The position numbers were made by a program, and so were the translations under genes. Positions 15,084 through 23,398 of a DNA stretch of 30,412 nucleotides are shown here, one piece after another. The number at the start of each line of letters is the position of its first letter. The stretch's first letter is position 1. Source of the DNA: Pseudomonadota bacterium (GTDB lineage: Bacteria > Pseudomonadota > Gammaproteobacteria > Burkholderiales > Burkholderiaceae_B); assembly GCA_023388835.1 (NCBI GenBank), contig JAEWFK010000051.1, forward strand, positions 1-30,412, given 5' to 3'. The notes under the pieces were generated by a model. That model saw only the letters and a program-made list of their open reading frames with translations, was not told the origin of the DNA and did not search any database.

Positions 15084-16829
15084 ATGTCAGATTACGCCCT
15101 GCATTCGTCCGAACCGGACATGCCCCGCAGTCCCCAGAATAGTGCCAAGGGCAAGAAAGCCAAGAAGCCCAAGCAAAAATTTCGTATGGTCGACGTCAAG
15201 GTCGGCACACTGCTGCTCTGGGTCCTGGCGCTGTTCATGGTCCTGCTGATTTCTCTCGGCGCTCTGGGTGGATTCTTCCTGTGGCAGAACATGGCTACTA
15301 TCCAGGAACTCGAAAAGCAGGATCATCGTTCCCAGCTTGCCACTCGTATCGGCTCCGACATGATGTCGGCCCGCGTCAGTCTCCTGACGGCTGCCCGCTA
15401 TGAGCAAGAGGCCGAATCCGGTGACAGCGCGATGCGCCAGCGTGCACGCGCCGCGCTTGCCGAAGGCAAGCAGACCCTGGAAGGGATACGCAGCGACTTC
15501 GCGGAATTCCGCAAGACCTTGTCCGATATGGGCGAAGAGCGCCGGGAAGCCACCCGCATCATCGGGGCTTATCAGCCCTATATCGACGATAGCGTGGACC
15601 CCATGGTGCAAGCCCTGGAAAGTTCTGACTACGTCACCTTCTATTTCGTGAACAACGAATTCGGCGTCAGCCGCGCCGAGACCTTCCAGAAAGCGGTCGA
15701 CGGTTTCAATGACAAGCAGTCCGAGATTCGCGCCGCATTCTTCGCGGGTGCGGAAGCGGCTCTCTATCGGGCGCTCACGGCCATGGGCATTGCGATTCTG
15801 GTGGGCTTCATACTGATGGTGGGCATCCGCATCATCTTCGGCCGCACGGTCGTTCGTCCGCTGGTGGAAGCCGGCCGCCATTTCGACCGCATTGCCAATG
15901 GCGACCTGACTTCGCGTATTCAAGTGAATTCCCGCAATGAGATCGGTGTGCTGTATGCCGCCGTACGCCGCATGCAGGACAGCCTGACTCGCACAGTCAG
16001 CACCGTGCGCGAAGGGGTGGAGGAAATCAACATTGGTTCGCGCGAAATCTATGCCGGCAATACCGATTTGAGCAGCCGCACCGAGCAGCAAGCCGCCGCG
16101 CTTCAGGAAACCGCCGCCAGCATGGAAGAGCTCGCCAGCACGGTGCGTCAGAATACAGAGAACGCGACCGAAGCCGATCGCCTTGCCAAGGGCGCTTCCA
16201 CAGTGGCCGTCCGCGGTGGCGAAGCCGTGTCGGCCGTGGTCGGCACCATGAATGAACTGTCTGACAGCTCCCGTCAGATGGCCGACATCGTGAGCGTGAT
16301 CGACGGCATCGCCTTTCAGACCAATATTCTCGCCTTGAATGCCGCCGTCGAAGCAGCGCGTGCGGGCGAACAAGGCAAGGGCTTCGCGGTGGTGGCCGGC
16401 GAGGTGCGTTCCTTGGCCCAGCGCAGTGCGCAGGCCGCGAAGGAAATCAAGCAGCTGATCGACCAGTCGCTGGCCAAGGTGGAAGCCGGTGCCCGTCAGG
16501 CCCGCCAGGCCGGCGAGGTCATGCAGGAAGTCGTCGGCTCAGTGGAAGGCGTCACCACCATCATGGGCGAGATCTCCTCGGCATCTCATGAGCAGTCGGA
16601 TGGTATCGAACAGGTGAACCGCGCCGTGGCGGAAATGGACGGCGTGACGCAGCAGAATGCTTCGCTGGTTGAGCAGGCCGCAGCGGCTGCCGGTTCGCTG
16701 CAGGAACAAGCGAGCCGTTTGGCCGAGGCCGTGGCAGTGTTCAAGATCAATGCTTCTGAAGTGATCGACGCGCAGCCGGATCCCTTGCGGGTTCAGGGGC
16801 GTCACAGCATGGCGCTGCAGGCCGGCTAA
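15084..16829 (+). CDS. Methyl-accepting chemotaxis protein (Tar/Tsr-type topology)
   Basis: This is a transmembrane chemoreceptor that signals to CheA/CheW. In order: a basic cytoplasmic N-terminus (residues 1-40, Lys-rich at 22-32), membrane helix 1 (about 41-67), a periplasmic helical ligand-binding region (about 70-228, four-helix-bundle type by length and composition), membrane helix 2 (about 230-254), HAMP (about 256-308) and the methylation/signalling coiled coil. The hairpin tip is strongly conserved at about 406-455: IAFQTNILALNAAVEAARAG then EQGKGFAVVAGEVRSLAQRS. The C-terminus ends RHSMALQAG and lacks an NWETF-type CheR/CheB tether. The ligand is unknown. The ATG at 15084 lacks a good ribosome-binding site; a start at Met35 is possible. 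Its stop overlaps the convergent fliR stop. Confidence 0.95.
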   Translation: MSDYALHSSEPDMPRSPQNSAKGKKAKKPKQKFRMVDVKVGTLLLWVLALFMVLLISLGALGGFFLWQNMATIQELEKQDHRSQLATRIGSDMMSARVSLLTAARYEQEAESGDSAMRQRARAALAEGKQTLEGIRSDFAEFRKTLSDMGEERREATRIIGAYQPYIDDSVDPMVQALESSDYVTFYFVNNEFGVSRAETFQKAVDGFNDKQSEIRAAFFAGAEAALYRALTAMGIAILVGFILMVGIRIIFGRTVVRPLVEAGRHFDRIANGDLTSRIQVNSRNEIGVLYAAVRRMQDSLTRTVSTVREGVEEINIGSREIYAGNTDLSSRTEQQAAALQETAASMEELASTVRQNTENATEADRLAKGASTVAVRGGEAVSAVVGTMNELSDSSRQMADIVSVIDGIAFQTNILALNAAVEAARAGEQGKGFAVVAGEVRSLAQRSAQAAKEIKQLIDQSLAKVEAGARQARQAGEVMQEVVGSVEGVTTIMGEISSASHEQSDGIEQVNRAVAEMDGVTQQNASLVEQAAAAAGSLQEQASRLAEAVAVFKINASEVIDAQPDPLRVQGRHSMALQAG

Positions 16830-17614
16830 CCGCCCCGCAGCCCCTGCACCACGCTGCCCATCATGTCATAGCCATCCTGGAACAGTCGTTCCAGGAATGG
16901 CGTGATCTGCGGCAGCACCACCGCCAGAATGGTGAGCCCCACGGTCAGGCTGATGGGAAAGCCCACGGCAAAGACCGATAGCTGCTGAGCGGTACGGTTC
17001 AGAATTCCCAGCGAAAGATTGATCGTCAGCAGCACGATCATGACGGGCAAGGCGAGCAGCAGTCCGGACACCACGATCTGCTCGCTCCATTCCAGCAAGA
17101 CTCCCCAGCCGTTCACATCCAGCGCGCCGCTGCCAATGGGCAGTACCTCGAAGGTGCGCACCAAGCCGCCTATCATCAGCAGGTGGCCGTTCATGGCAAT
17201 GAAGACGAGCAGGGTGATAGTGTTGAGCAGACGCGCAAGCACGGCGGTATTGCTGCCCGTCGAAGGGTCGAAGAAAGAGGCGAAGGACAGGCCCATCTGC
17301 AGGCCGACGAATTCGCCGGCCGTTTGCACGGCAGCGAAGATGATGCGCATGGTCAGGCCAAGCGCAATGCCAATGATGAGCTGCTGACCCATGATCCACA
17401 GCGCGCCCCAGGACGCGGTGGCCAGGTCCGGCATGGGGCCCAGCGTGGGCACCACAATCAGCGCCAGCATGGCTGACAGTCCCACCTTCACCCGGATCGG
17501 TATGGCCGATTCGCTCAGCAGCGGAGCGGCGCCCACCATGGCCGCAATACGCATGAACGGCCAGATGAACGCGTTGATCCACGCGTAAAGCTGTTCGATC
17601 GTGACGGAAATCAC
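16826..17614 (-). CDS. fliR: FliR, export gate membrane protein
   Basis: FliR, with FliP and FliQ, forms the export gate of the flagellar type III apparatus. The 262-residue, strongly hydrophobic protein has several membrane segments and family features: the N-terminal FIWPFMRIAAMVGAAPLLSE (about residues 12-31), the GEFVGLQMGLSFASFFDPS segment (about 101-119), and C-terminal NRTAQQLSVFAVGFPISLTV with GLTILAVVLPQI. The start abuts fliQ directly (fliQ ends at 17615). It is the last gene of fliLMNOPQR and overlaps the convergent chemoreceptor gene by 4 bp, with no terminator between them. Confidence 0.97.
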   Translation of the reverse strand: MISVTIEQLYAWINAFIWPFMRIAAMVGAAPLLSESAIPIRVKVGLSAMLALIVVPTLGPMPDLATASWGALWIMGQQLIIGIALGLTMRIIFAAVQTAGEFVGLQMGLSFASFFDPSTGSNTAVLARLLNTITLLVFIAMNGHLLMIGGLVRTFEVLPIGSGALDVNGWGVLLEWSEQIVVSGLLLALPVMIVLLTINLSLGILNRTAQQLSVFAVGFPISLTVGLTILAVVLPQITPFLERLFQDGYDMMGSVVQGLRGG

Positions 17615-17884
17615 TTACTGGACCAGCTGGGGGATCATGCCGATGAGGGTCTGGATATAGTCCACCATCGTGGTGATGAGCCAGGGGCCCAGGATCACCA
17701 GGGCGGCGCCGGCGGCCAGCAGCTTGGGAACGAAGGCCAGCGTCATTTCGTTCACCTGAGTGGCGGCCTGGAAAATACTGATCACCAGCCCCACGATGAG
17801 CACCACCAGCAGCAAGGGCGCAGCCATCTTGAGCGCTACCAGCATGGCCTGGTAGGTCAGCGACATGACGGTCATCGAATTCAT
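17615..17884 (-). CDS. fliQ: FliQ, export gate membrane protein
   Basis: FliQ is a small export-gate subunit with two membrane helices. The 89-residue length is the family norm. Helix 1 is about residues 15-38 (MAAPLLLVVLIVGLVISIFQ), followed by the conserved AATQVNEMTLAFVPKLLAA and helix 2 (LVILGPWLITTMVDYIQTL). It lies between fliP (10-bp gap) and fliR (adjacent). Confidence 0.97.
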   Translation of the reverse strand: MNSMTVMSLTYQAMLVALKMAAPLLLVVLIVGLVISIFQAATQVNEMTLAFVPKLLAAGAALVILGPWLITTMVDYIQTLIGMIPQLVQ

Positions 17885-17894
17885 GGCGGATTTC

Positions 17895-18647
17895 CTACAG
17901 GTAGAAGCTGCGTGCCAGCGAGCCCAGCAGCAAGTGCCAGCCGTCAGCCAGCACGAACAGCATGAGCTTGAAAGGCAGGGAAATGGTCACTGGCGGCACC
18001 ATCATCATACCCAGCGACATCAGTACGCTGGCGACGACCAGGTCGATGATGAGGAAGGGGATGAAAATGGTGAAACCGATCTGGAACGCTGTCTTGAGTT
18101 CACTGGTGACGAAGGCGGGGATCAGCACGCGCATGGGAACCTGGTCGGGCGACTGCATCTCGGCCAATTCTGCCATGTTCGCGAACATCAGCAGATCCGC
18201 CTCGCGCGTCTGTTCCAGCATGAAGGTGCGCAAGGGGCCGCTTCCCAGTTCCACCGCTTGTTGAAAGCCGATGGCGCCCGCGCTCAGCGGCTGGTAGGCC
18301 TGTTCATAAACCTGATCGAATACGGGCGACATGGCATAAAAAGTCAGGAAGAGCGCCAGCCCGATCAATACCGAGTTCGGCGGCGAAGTATTCGTGCCCA
18401 TGGCCGTGCGCAGCAGGCTCAGTACGATGATGATCCGTGTGAAGCCCGTCATCATCAGCAGCATGGCCGGCAGAAAGGACAGCATGGTCATCAGGACCAG
18501 CGTCTCGATATTGAACGACCAGGTCTGGCTGCCGCCGGGGCCGGGGGTCGATGTCAAAGCGGGAACGGTTGCCTGGGCGGCCGCCAGTCCGGGCAGGACG
18601 AGCAGGAGCGCCAGCAGCAAACCGGAAAACAGGTTCAGGCGTTTCAT
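17895..18647 (-). CDS. fliP: FliP, export gate membrane protein
   Basis: FliP forms the core ring of the export gate. The 250-residue protein has a cleavable signal peptide (MKRLNLFSGLLLALLLVLPG, then AAAQA), a membrane helix containing LVLMTMLSFLPAMLLMMTGF, then the family core IIIVLSLLRTAMGTNTSPPN and SVLIGLALFLTFYAMSPVFD, and C-terminal helices with FLIIDLVVASVLMSLGMMMV and PPVTISLPFKLMLFVLADGW. Length and signal peptide are typical. It starts 7 bp after fliO. Confidence 0.98.
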   Translation of the reverse strand: MKRLNLFSGLLLALLLVLPGLAAAQATVPALTSTPGPGGSQTWSFNIETLVLMTMLSFLPAMLLMMTGFTRIIIVLSLLRTAMGTNTSPPNSVLIGLALFLTFYAMSPVFDQVYEQAYQPLSAGAIGFQQAVELGSGPLRTFMLEQTREADLLMFANMAELAEMQSPDQVPMRVLIPAFVTSELKTAFQIGFTIFIPFLIIDLVVASVLMSLGMMMVPPVTISLPFKLMLFVLADGWHLLLGSLARSFYL

Positions 18648-18654
18648 GTGTGGT

Positions 18655-19002
18655 TCAGCGCCGTTTCAGGGCACGCGAGAGCGCAGCGGTGAAGCGGGGA
18701 GTGTCAGGAGCGTCTGGGGGCGGGCGGCCGGAGGCGTCGGCTTCCGACGGCGCCGCGGGGGGGAGGGTATGCAGCAGATTGATCTGCTGGGCGGTGACCC
18801 CGAGAACCAGTCTGGCGTCTTCGACTTCGACGATGGTGACCGATGCGCGGTTCCCCAGATTCTGCGAGGCGACCACCCGCAAGGCCCGGGCATTGCCGCT
18901 TGCGCCCAGCCCGCTACGACGCACTGCCCAAGCACCGGCCAGGATCACCATCAATATGAAGATCAGGGCGACGATGACACGCAGTACGTCGGCTTCGTTC
19001 AT
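18655..19002 (-). CDS. fliO: FliO, export gate assembly protein
   Basis: FliO is a bitopic membrane protein that helps FliP rings assemble. The 115-residue product has one membrane helix near the N-terminus (VLRVIVALIFILMVILAGAW, about residues 6-25), then the conserved cytoplasmic segment LRVVASQNLGNRASVTIVEV and RLVLGVTAQQINLLH. The C-terminal 35 residues are Pro/Ala/Arg-rich. It follows fliN after 3 bp and precedes fliP. Confidence 0.95.
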   Translation of the reverse strand: MNEADVLRVIVALIFILMVILAGAWAVRRSGLGASGNARALRVVASQNLGNRASVTIVEVEDARLVLGVTAQQINLLHTLPPAAPSEADASGRPPPDAPDTPRFTAALSRALKRR

Positions 19003-19005
19003 GGA

Positions 19006-19569
19006 TCAGCGGCGGCCGCGCAACCGGTTGATGCGGTCGGCGGGGGTGATGATGTCGGTGACGCGAATACCGTATTTTTCGTCCACCACCACCACTTCGC
19101 CCTGGGCGATCAGGTAGCCGTTGACGAAGATGTCCATCGGCTCGCCCGCCAGGCCGTCCAGTTCCACCACAGAGCCTTGCCCCAGCTGCAGGATATTGCG
19201 TATGGTCAGGCGCGTGCGGCCCAGCTCAACGGTGAGCTGGACCGGGATATCCATGATCATGTCGATGTCGCTGTGCGCATCGCTGGGGGTATCGACCAGC
19301 GGCCGAAACAGCTGTTCGGTGGCAGCCGGGGTGCCGGCCGGCACGGTCGCATGGGGAGGCGGAACGGGCGCGGCTTCCGCGACTGCTTTCTGCGTATTCT
19401 CGGCGGCGGTCTGTTCCGCCAGGGCGGCCGCCCAGTCGTCGGCGGCTTCGGCCAGGCCTTCGGCCTGGTTCGACTGAGTGCCCGCCGCCTGTTCGGCCAT
19501 CGCCGCCGCCCAGTCGATTTCGTCGGTGGAAGCGTCGTCCTTGGAAGGGTCTTGGGTGGGATCAGTCAT
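19006..19569 (-). CDS. fliN: FliN, C-ring switch protein with extended N-terminus
   Basis: FliN forms the base of the C ring and receives FliH-FliI-cargo complexes. The C-terminal SpoA domain occupies about residues 105-187: IPVQLTVELGRTRLTIRNIL, QLGQGSVVELDGLAGEPMDI, FVNGYLIAQGEVVVVDEKYG, IRVTDI. The N-terminal 100 residues are Ala/Glu/Pro-rich and carry two copies of one motif: DWAAAMAEQAA (19-29) and DWAAALAEQTA (45-55). Enteric FliN (137 residues) has a single similar motif; here the total is 187. The start overlaps the fliM stop by 4 bases (ATGA), implying translational coupling. Confidence 0.97.
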   Translation of the reverse strand: MTDPTQDPSKDDASTDEIDWAAAMAEQAAGTQSNQAEGLAEAADDWAAALAEQTAAENTQKAVAEAAPVPPPHATVPAGTPAATEQLFRPLVDTPSDAHSDIDMIMDIPVQLTVELGRTRLTIRNILQLGQGSVVELDGLAGEPMDIFVNGYLIAQGEVVVVDEKYGIRVTDIITPADRINRLRGRR

Positions 19570-20573
19570 TTTTCAGTCAGGACATTCGTATGGGTTTGAG
19601 ACAGGGTCAGCATCTTCTGAACCCGCAGGGCCATCTTGCCGTTGTAGGTGCCATAGTTGCCTTCGAGCACAGGCACGCCGCCAACGTGGGCAGTGATCTT
19701 TTCTGGAATCTCGACAGGAAGGAAATCGTTCACCTGTAGCCGCATCAGGTCGCCGACCGTCATGTCGATGTGGGCGAATTCCGTCACCAGTTCGACTTGG
19801 GCGGCGCGCACTTCACGCGAGAGCTGGTGGGTCCAGCGCTGGTCGATCTCATTCGCGCCGCCTTCCTGCAGGGGTCGCGTGAGCAGATCGCGCAGGGGTT
19901 CGATCATCGAATAGGGCACGCAGATGTTCAGCTTGCCGCCGGCGGCGCCAAGCTCGATCTGGAAGGTCGACACCACCACGATCTCGTTGCCGCTGCTCAC
20001 GCTGGCGAACTTGGTGTGCATTTCGGAACGGATGTACTCCGTTTCGATGGGGTAGACGTTCTCCCATGCGGAACGGTAGCTTTCCAGCGTGAGCTCCAGC
20101 AGACGGCCGATGATACGCTGTTCGGTGGTCGTGAAGTCACGTCCTTCCACCCGCGTGTTGTAGCGGCCGTGGCCGCCGAACATGCTGTCGATCACCAGAA
20201 ACACCAGGTTCGGGTCGAAGGTGAACAGCGACGCCCCGCGCAGGGGCTTGAGCGCCACCATGTTCAGGTTGCTGGGTACCGGCAGGTTGCGCTCGAAATC
20301 CGAATATTTCAGGATGCGCAGATTGCCGACCGTGATGTCCGCGTTGCGCCGCATGAAACTCAACATGGCGGCGCGCAGGCGCCGGGCGAAACGCTCGTTG
20401 ATCAGTTCGAGCGTCTGCATGCGGTGGCGAACCACCCGGTCGGGCGAACTCAAGTCATAAGCACGCACACCGGAGGCGTCTTCCGACGCCTTGTCGGGCT
20501 GATCGGTCTCGCCCGTGACGCCGGCCAGCAGGGCGTCGACTTCATCTTGCGAGAGCAGGCTCTGGTAGGACAT
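19566..20573 (-). CDS. fliM: FliM, C-ring switch protein
   Basis: FliM binds phospho-CheY and controls the direction of motor rotation. The 335-residue length is typical. The CheY-binding N-terminal peptide is clear (SLLSQDEVDALLAG, residues 5-18), followed by a linker and the CheC-like middle domain (RVVRHRMQTLELINERFARR, then FMRRNADITVGNLRILKYSD and FTFDPNLVFLVIDSMFGGHG with YNTRVEGRDFTTTEQRII). The C-terminal SpoA domain (about 255-325) interacts with FliN. It overlaps fliL by one base (TAATG) and fliN by four. Confidence 0.98.
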   Translation of the reverse strand: MSYQSLLSQDEVDALLAGVTGETDQPDKASEDASGVRAYDLSSPDRVVRHRMQTLELINERFARRLRAAMLSFMRRNADITVGNLRILKYSDFERNLPVPSNLNMVALKPLRGASLFTFDPNLVFLVIDSMFGGHGRYNTRVEGRDFTTTEQRIIGRLLELTLESYRSAWENVYPIETEYIRSEMHTKFASVSSGNEIVVVSTFQIELGAAGGKLNICVPYSMIEPLRDLLTRPLQEGGANEIDQRWTHQLSREVRAAQVELVTEFAHIDMTVGDLMRLQVNDFLPVEIPEKITAHVGGVPVLEGNYGTYNGKMALRVQKMLTLSQTHTNVLTEK

Positions 20574-21100
20574 TACTGCACCACGAAGGCTGTGAACAAT
20601 ACGGCCGAAATTTCAGGACCGCGCGGCTGCGGCTGGTAGGGCCGCTGCAACAGTTCGGTGAGTTCATTCACCAATTTTGCACGACCATCGGGCGTCTGTA
20701 CATAAGCGGGGTTCTGCACGGAAAGCAGGCGCAGCGCACGGTCTCGGACTTCAGGCATGTATTCGTTAATCACATTGCGCGAACCCTCGTCCACCAGACG
20801 CAGCGTAACGGCAACATACAGGATACGCGTAGTGCGTTCGTCGCGCAGCGTAACCGTGAAAGGCTCGAGGGGCGCGAAGATAGGAGCGGGCAGCGGAACG
20901 GCGGGCCGTTCAGACGTCAGGCTTTCTGCTTCGGCGTTGCCGATCATCACGCCCGACTTCTGGAAGAAAAAGTAAGTCGCGGCCACGCTTGCGCCGATGA
21001 TCAGAAGGACCACCAGCAACCCCAGCATGAGTTTGCCGAAGCGGCCGGAACCCGGACTGCTGGATGAGGAGGTCGGGGTTCGTTTGGTTGCGGTTGCCAT
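20573..21100 (-). CDS. fliL: FliL, stator-associated basal-body protein
   Basis: FliL is a single-pass inner-membrane protein that surrounds and supports the stator units. The 175-residue protein has a Ser/Thr/Lys-rich cytoplasmic N-terminus, a membrane helix (LMLGLLVVLLIIGASVAATY, about residues 24-43) and a periplasmic domain with the family signature PLEPFTVTLRDERTTRILYV and ending with the YQPQPRGPEISAVLFTAFVVQ-type C-terminus. It leads fliLMNOPQR and is separated from fliK by 144 bp that may contain its own promoter. Confidence 0.95.
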   Translation of the reverse strand: MATATKRTPTSSSSSPGSGRFGKLMLGLLVVLLIIGASVAATYFFFQKSGVMIGNAEAESLTSERPAVPLPAPIFAPLEPFTVTLRDERTTRILYVAVTLRLVDEGSRNVINEYMPEVRDRALRLLSVQNPAYVQTPDGRAKLVNELTELLQRPYQPQPRGPEISAVLFTAFVVQ

Positions 21101-21244
21101 CGTGAATGCTGAAGTTTAGAGCGCAGAAGTAAACAAATTTTTCGCAAGTATCACATTGTGCATGAAGTCGCAGCGAAATTCCCTGGGAACAGCCGCAGGA
21201 TTTCTCGGTAGCTCCCCGATTTGTGCGACATCATGGAGATCAGC
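21101..21244 (-). promoter_or_regulatory. Gap between fliK and fliL; candidate fliLMNOPQR promoter
   Basis: Minus-strand CTGCGA (21173-21168), a 15-nt spacer and GATACT (21152-21147) give a weak promoter that repeats the short-spacer layout seen at flgB and fliE. Short inverted arms TTTCGC (21140-21145) and GCGAAA (21173-21178) flank it. This is the only gap over 20 bp between fliF and fliR, so an internal promoter here is plausible. Confidence 0.3.
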
Positions 21245-22927
21245 TCAGGCGAAAGTGTCTACCAGCGCGTTCGGGTCGGAAGGCCGTTGCGCACGGTGCG
21301 TGTCCATTCCCCCGGTAGTGGATGAACCCGCGCCGGAAGAGCCGTTCATGCCGGCTTGCTGATGGCCTTGCCGGCCGTCGGTCTGAGAGCTGCCAGCCTG
21401 GTGTTGATCGTTTACATCGGCTTGGCCCAGCGAAATGCCTGCTTGCTCCAGCATCTGCTGCAGCTGGGGCAGGGCGTTTTCCACAGTCTGGCGCACGGCG
21501 GCATGCGGGGAACTGAACACGGCCTGTGCAATACCGTCGTTCAAATTGATGGTGATGCGCAAGGGGCCGAGCTCCGGCGGATCCAGCCGCAATTCCGCGA
21601 CTTGGCCCACACCATTGGCACCTTGAGTCATGCTTACGAATTGGCGGCCGAGTTCGGTGGGCCACTGGGCGCTGCCTAGCGGCGCGGAGATATACCCCGC
21701 AGCCGGCGCGGGCGCGCCCAATGGTTGCCCCACTGGCAGGCCAAAGGGCATCAGGCCCGAGGCTGGACCGATGGAAGCCCCGCTTGGCGGGAGGCCTGAG
21801 ACCGCCGATAACGACGTACCGGAGGTCGCGCGGGCTGCTTCAACCATGGCGGTGAAGTCTTGCAGGGAGCGGGCAGCGGCGGTCGCTGAAGGGTCTGCGA
21901 AAGCCTGGATAGCCAGGTGGCCGGTAAGCGGGGCAGGCGCCGGCGTGTCTGCGGCAATGCCGTCAGCGAGCGCGGCCGCGGCTGCGGCCTGGGTGTGCGT
22001 GGCGGCGTCGCCTGCTGCGGGCGTAACCGTTGATGGTGCTGCAGCGGCTTGATTGAAGGCTCCGCGCCCACCCGCGGCAGCTAATAGGGCTTTGGCGGCA
22101 TTGAGCTCGCCTTCCGCCCCGAGTTCGGCAAAAGGGGTCGGCAAGCCGGCTTGTTCTGCGGCCTGGTGCTGGCCGACGGTTGGGACGCCGCTCGGTAGGC
22201 CGGCTATAGGGCCGTTCTCTATTGAAGCCGCCGTAAGCGCTTGCGTGCCAGCGACCCCGGATGGCGCTCCCGCGATGCCCTGCAACGCTGCGCCTGCGCC
22301 TGATGGCGCGGCGGGGGCAAGGGCTGGGTCGACCAGCTGGACACCCGTCGGTCCCAAGAGACCGGCTTCTGCGGCCTGCTGGGCCAGTTCGGCATCGGAC
22401 TGCGCGCCGCCTTCAATTGCTGTCGCGGATACCCGGGCGGATTCGCCGGCGGTTGCACCGGGGGTGTGGCTCCCATCGGCAGGGGCGACCGGGGTGCCGC
22501 CCGCCTTGTCCGATCCATTGGCCGCCGTGTTGACAGACGGATTACCGTTTGATGTGCGTTGGGTAGGCGTGTCGCGGCCTTCGCGCGTGGCAGAGCCCGC
22601 TTCAGTAGATGATGAAATCGAGCCGCTGGACCGGCCGGCACGGCTGCTTGCGCTGCCGCTCGACGATTCCTTGCGCGCCTGCGCGGATTCGGAACGGACT
22701 TGCGCATTACGGTCTTCTGCGCCGGATTTTTCCATGGCGCGCGCGGCAGGATTGCCGGCCGATCCGGCGGAATACCCCGGCGTGGGCGTCGCCATCTGGC
22801 TACGCCTTTCGCCCAGCAGTTGCGAGAAATCCAGAGCTTGTACCGAATCGGCCGTCTTGCCGGCGCGAGCCGGATCGAGACGGCTGATGCTGCTGGAAAG
22901 AATGCTGTTGAGCTTGGGCGTGTTCAT
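21245..22927 (-). CDS. fliK: FliK, hook-length control protein
   Basis: FliK measures hook length and switches the export gate to late substrates by acting on FlhB. With the start at ATG 22927 (MNTPKLNSILSSSISRLDPA) the protein has 560 residues. The first 400 are low-complexity, Ala/Gly/Ser/Pro-rich, as expected for the ruler part. The C-terminal globular domain (about residues 400-505) shows WPTELGRQFVSMTQG, then AELRLDPPELGPLRITINLN and VFSSPHAAVRQTVENALPQL, the diagnostic FliK switch region. The tail is Gln/Gly/Ser-rich. The frame is open upstream to 23083, but that stretch overlaps fliJ and looks like its shadow. It starts 10 bp after fliJ. Confidence 0.95.
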   Translation of the reverse strand: MNTPKLNSILSSSISRLDPARAGKTADSVQALDFSQLLGERRSQMATPTPGYSAGSAGNPAARAMEKSGAEDRNAQVRSESAQARKESSSGSASSRAGRSSGSISSSTEAGSATREGRDTPTQRTSNGNPSVNTAANGSDKAGGTPVAPADGSHTPGATAGESARVSATAIEGGAQSDAELAQQAAEAGLLGPTGVQLVDPALAPAAPSGAGAALQGIAGAPSGVAGTQALTAASIENGPIAGLPSGVPTVGQHQAAEQAGLPTPFAELGAEGELNAAKALLAAAGGRGAFNQAAAAPSTVTPAAGDAATHTQAAAAAALADGIAADTPAPAPLTGHLAIQAFADPSATAAARSLQDFTAMVEAARATSGTSLSAVSGLPPSGASIGPASGLMPFGLPVGQPLGAPAPAAGYISAPLGSAQWPTELGRQFVSMTQGANGVGQVAELRLDPPELGPLRITINLNDGIAQAVFSSPHAAVRQTVENALPQLQQMLEQAGISLGQADVNDQHQAGSSQTDGRQGHQQAGMNGSSGAGSSTTGGMDTHRAQRPSDPNALVDTFA

Positions 22928-22937
22928 GCTGGGCCTG

Positions 22938-23387
22938 TCAGTGTTGGCTATGGCTTCGGCGGAAAAGATTCGCGGCGATCTCGTCGCTGGCGCGTTGTTC
23001 GCGGCGGGCTTCCAGCAGGGCTTGCTGTTGCCGCTGGCGCGTATGCAGCGCTTCGAAGGCGCTGAGCCGGCGTTTCTCCGCAACCCACTGCTGGCGCCCG
23101 GTTTCCAATCTGGACTCGGATTGGGCGACTATGCCATTCTGCTGCGAAATGGCGTCGTCCAATGTGTTGAGGAAACGCCGAAAATTGAGGTAGTTCGAGG
23201 CGGTTACACCGCCTTCCGCACTGTCCTGCAGACGCTGGGCATAGTCCAGCCGGTACGAATGCAGCATCTCGAGCTGCTCCTGGGCCTTGTCGCGATCGGC
23301 GGCGGCGCGCTGCATCGATTTGGCTGCAACGTCCACGGCTTCGTTGGTGACGTCGATCAATACGTTGAGTGCAGGTGTTTTCGCCAT
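22938..23387 (-). CDS. fliJ: FliJ, export ATPase stalk/chaperone-escort protein
   Basis: FliJ is the small coiled-coil protein that sits in the FliI hexamer and links it to FlhA. The 149-residue product is nearly all helical with heptad-like patterns: AAKSMQRAAADRDKAQEQLE and LHSYRLDYAQRLQ in the N-terminal helix, and GIVAQSESRLETGRQQWVAE then RRLSAFEALHTRQRQQQALL in the C-terminal helix, which is the family's conserved Y--R and W---R layout. Length is typical. It lies between fliI (11-bp gap) and fliK (10-bp gap). Confidence 0.94.
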   Translation of the reverse strand: MAKTPALNVLIDVTNEAVDVAAKSMQRAAADRDKAQEQLEMLHSYRLDYAQRLQDSAEGGVTASNYLNFRRFLNTLDDAISQQNGIVAQSESRLETGRQQWVAEKRRLSAFEALHTRQRQQQALLEARREQRASDEIAANLFRRSHSQH

Positions 23388-23398
23388 GGTCTATCTGT

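Noticed and set aside
15087..16373. 428-codon open frame opposite the chemoreceptor gene
   Set aside because: Mirror of the receptor coding frame; composition typical of antisense frames and no start context.
22928..23083. N-terminal extension of fliK to 23083
   Set aside because: The added residues are Arg/Pro/Ala-rich, overlap fliJ and do not resemble FliK; ATG 22927 gives a normal spacing of 10 bp after fliJ.
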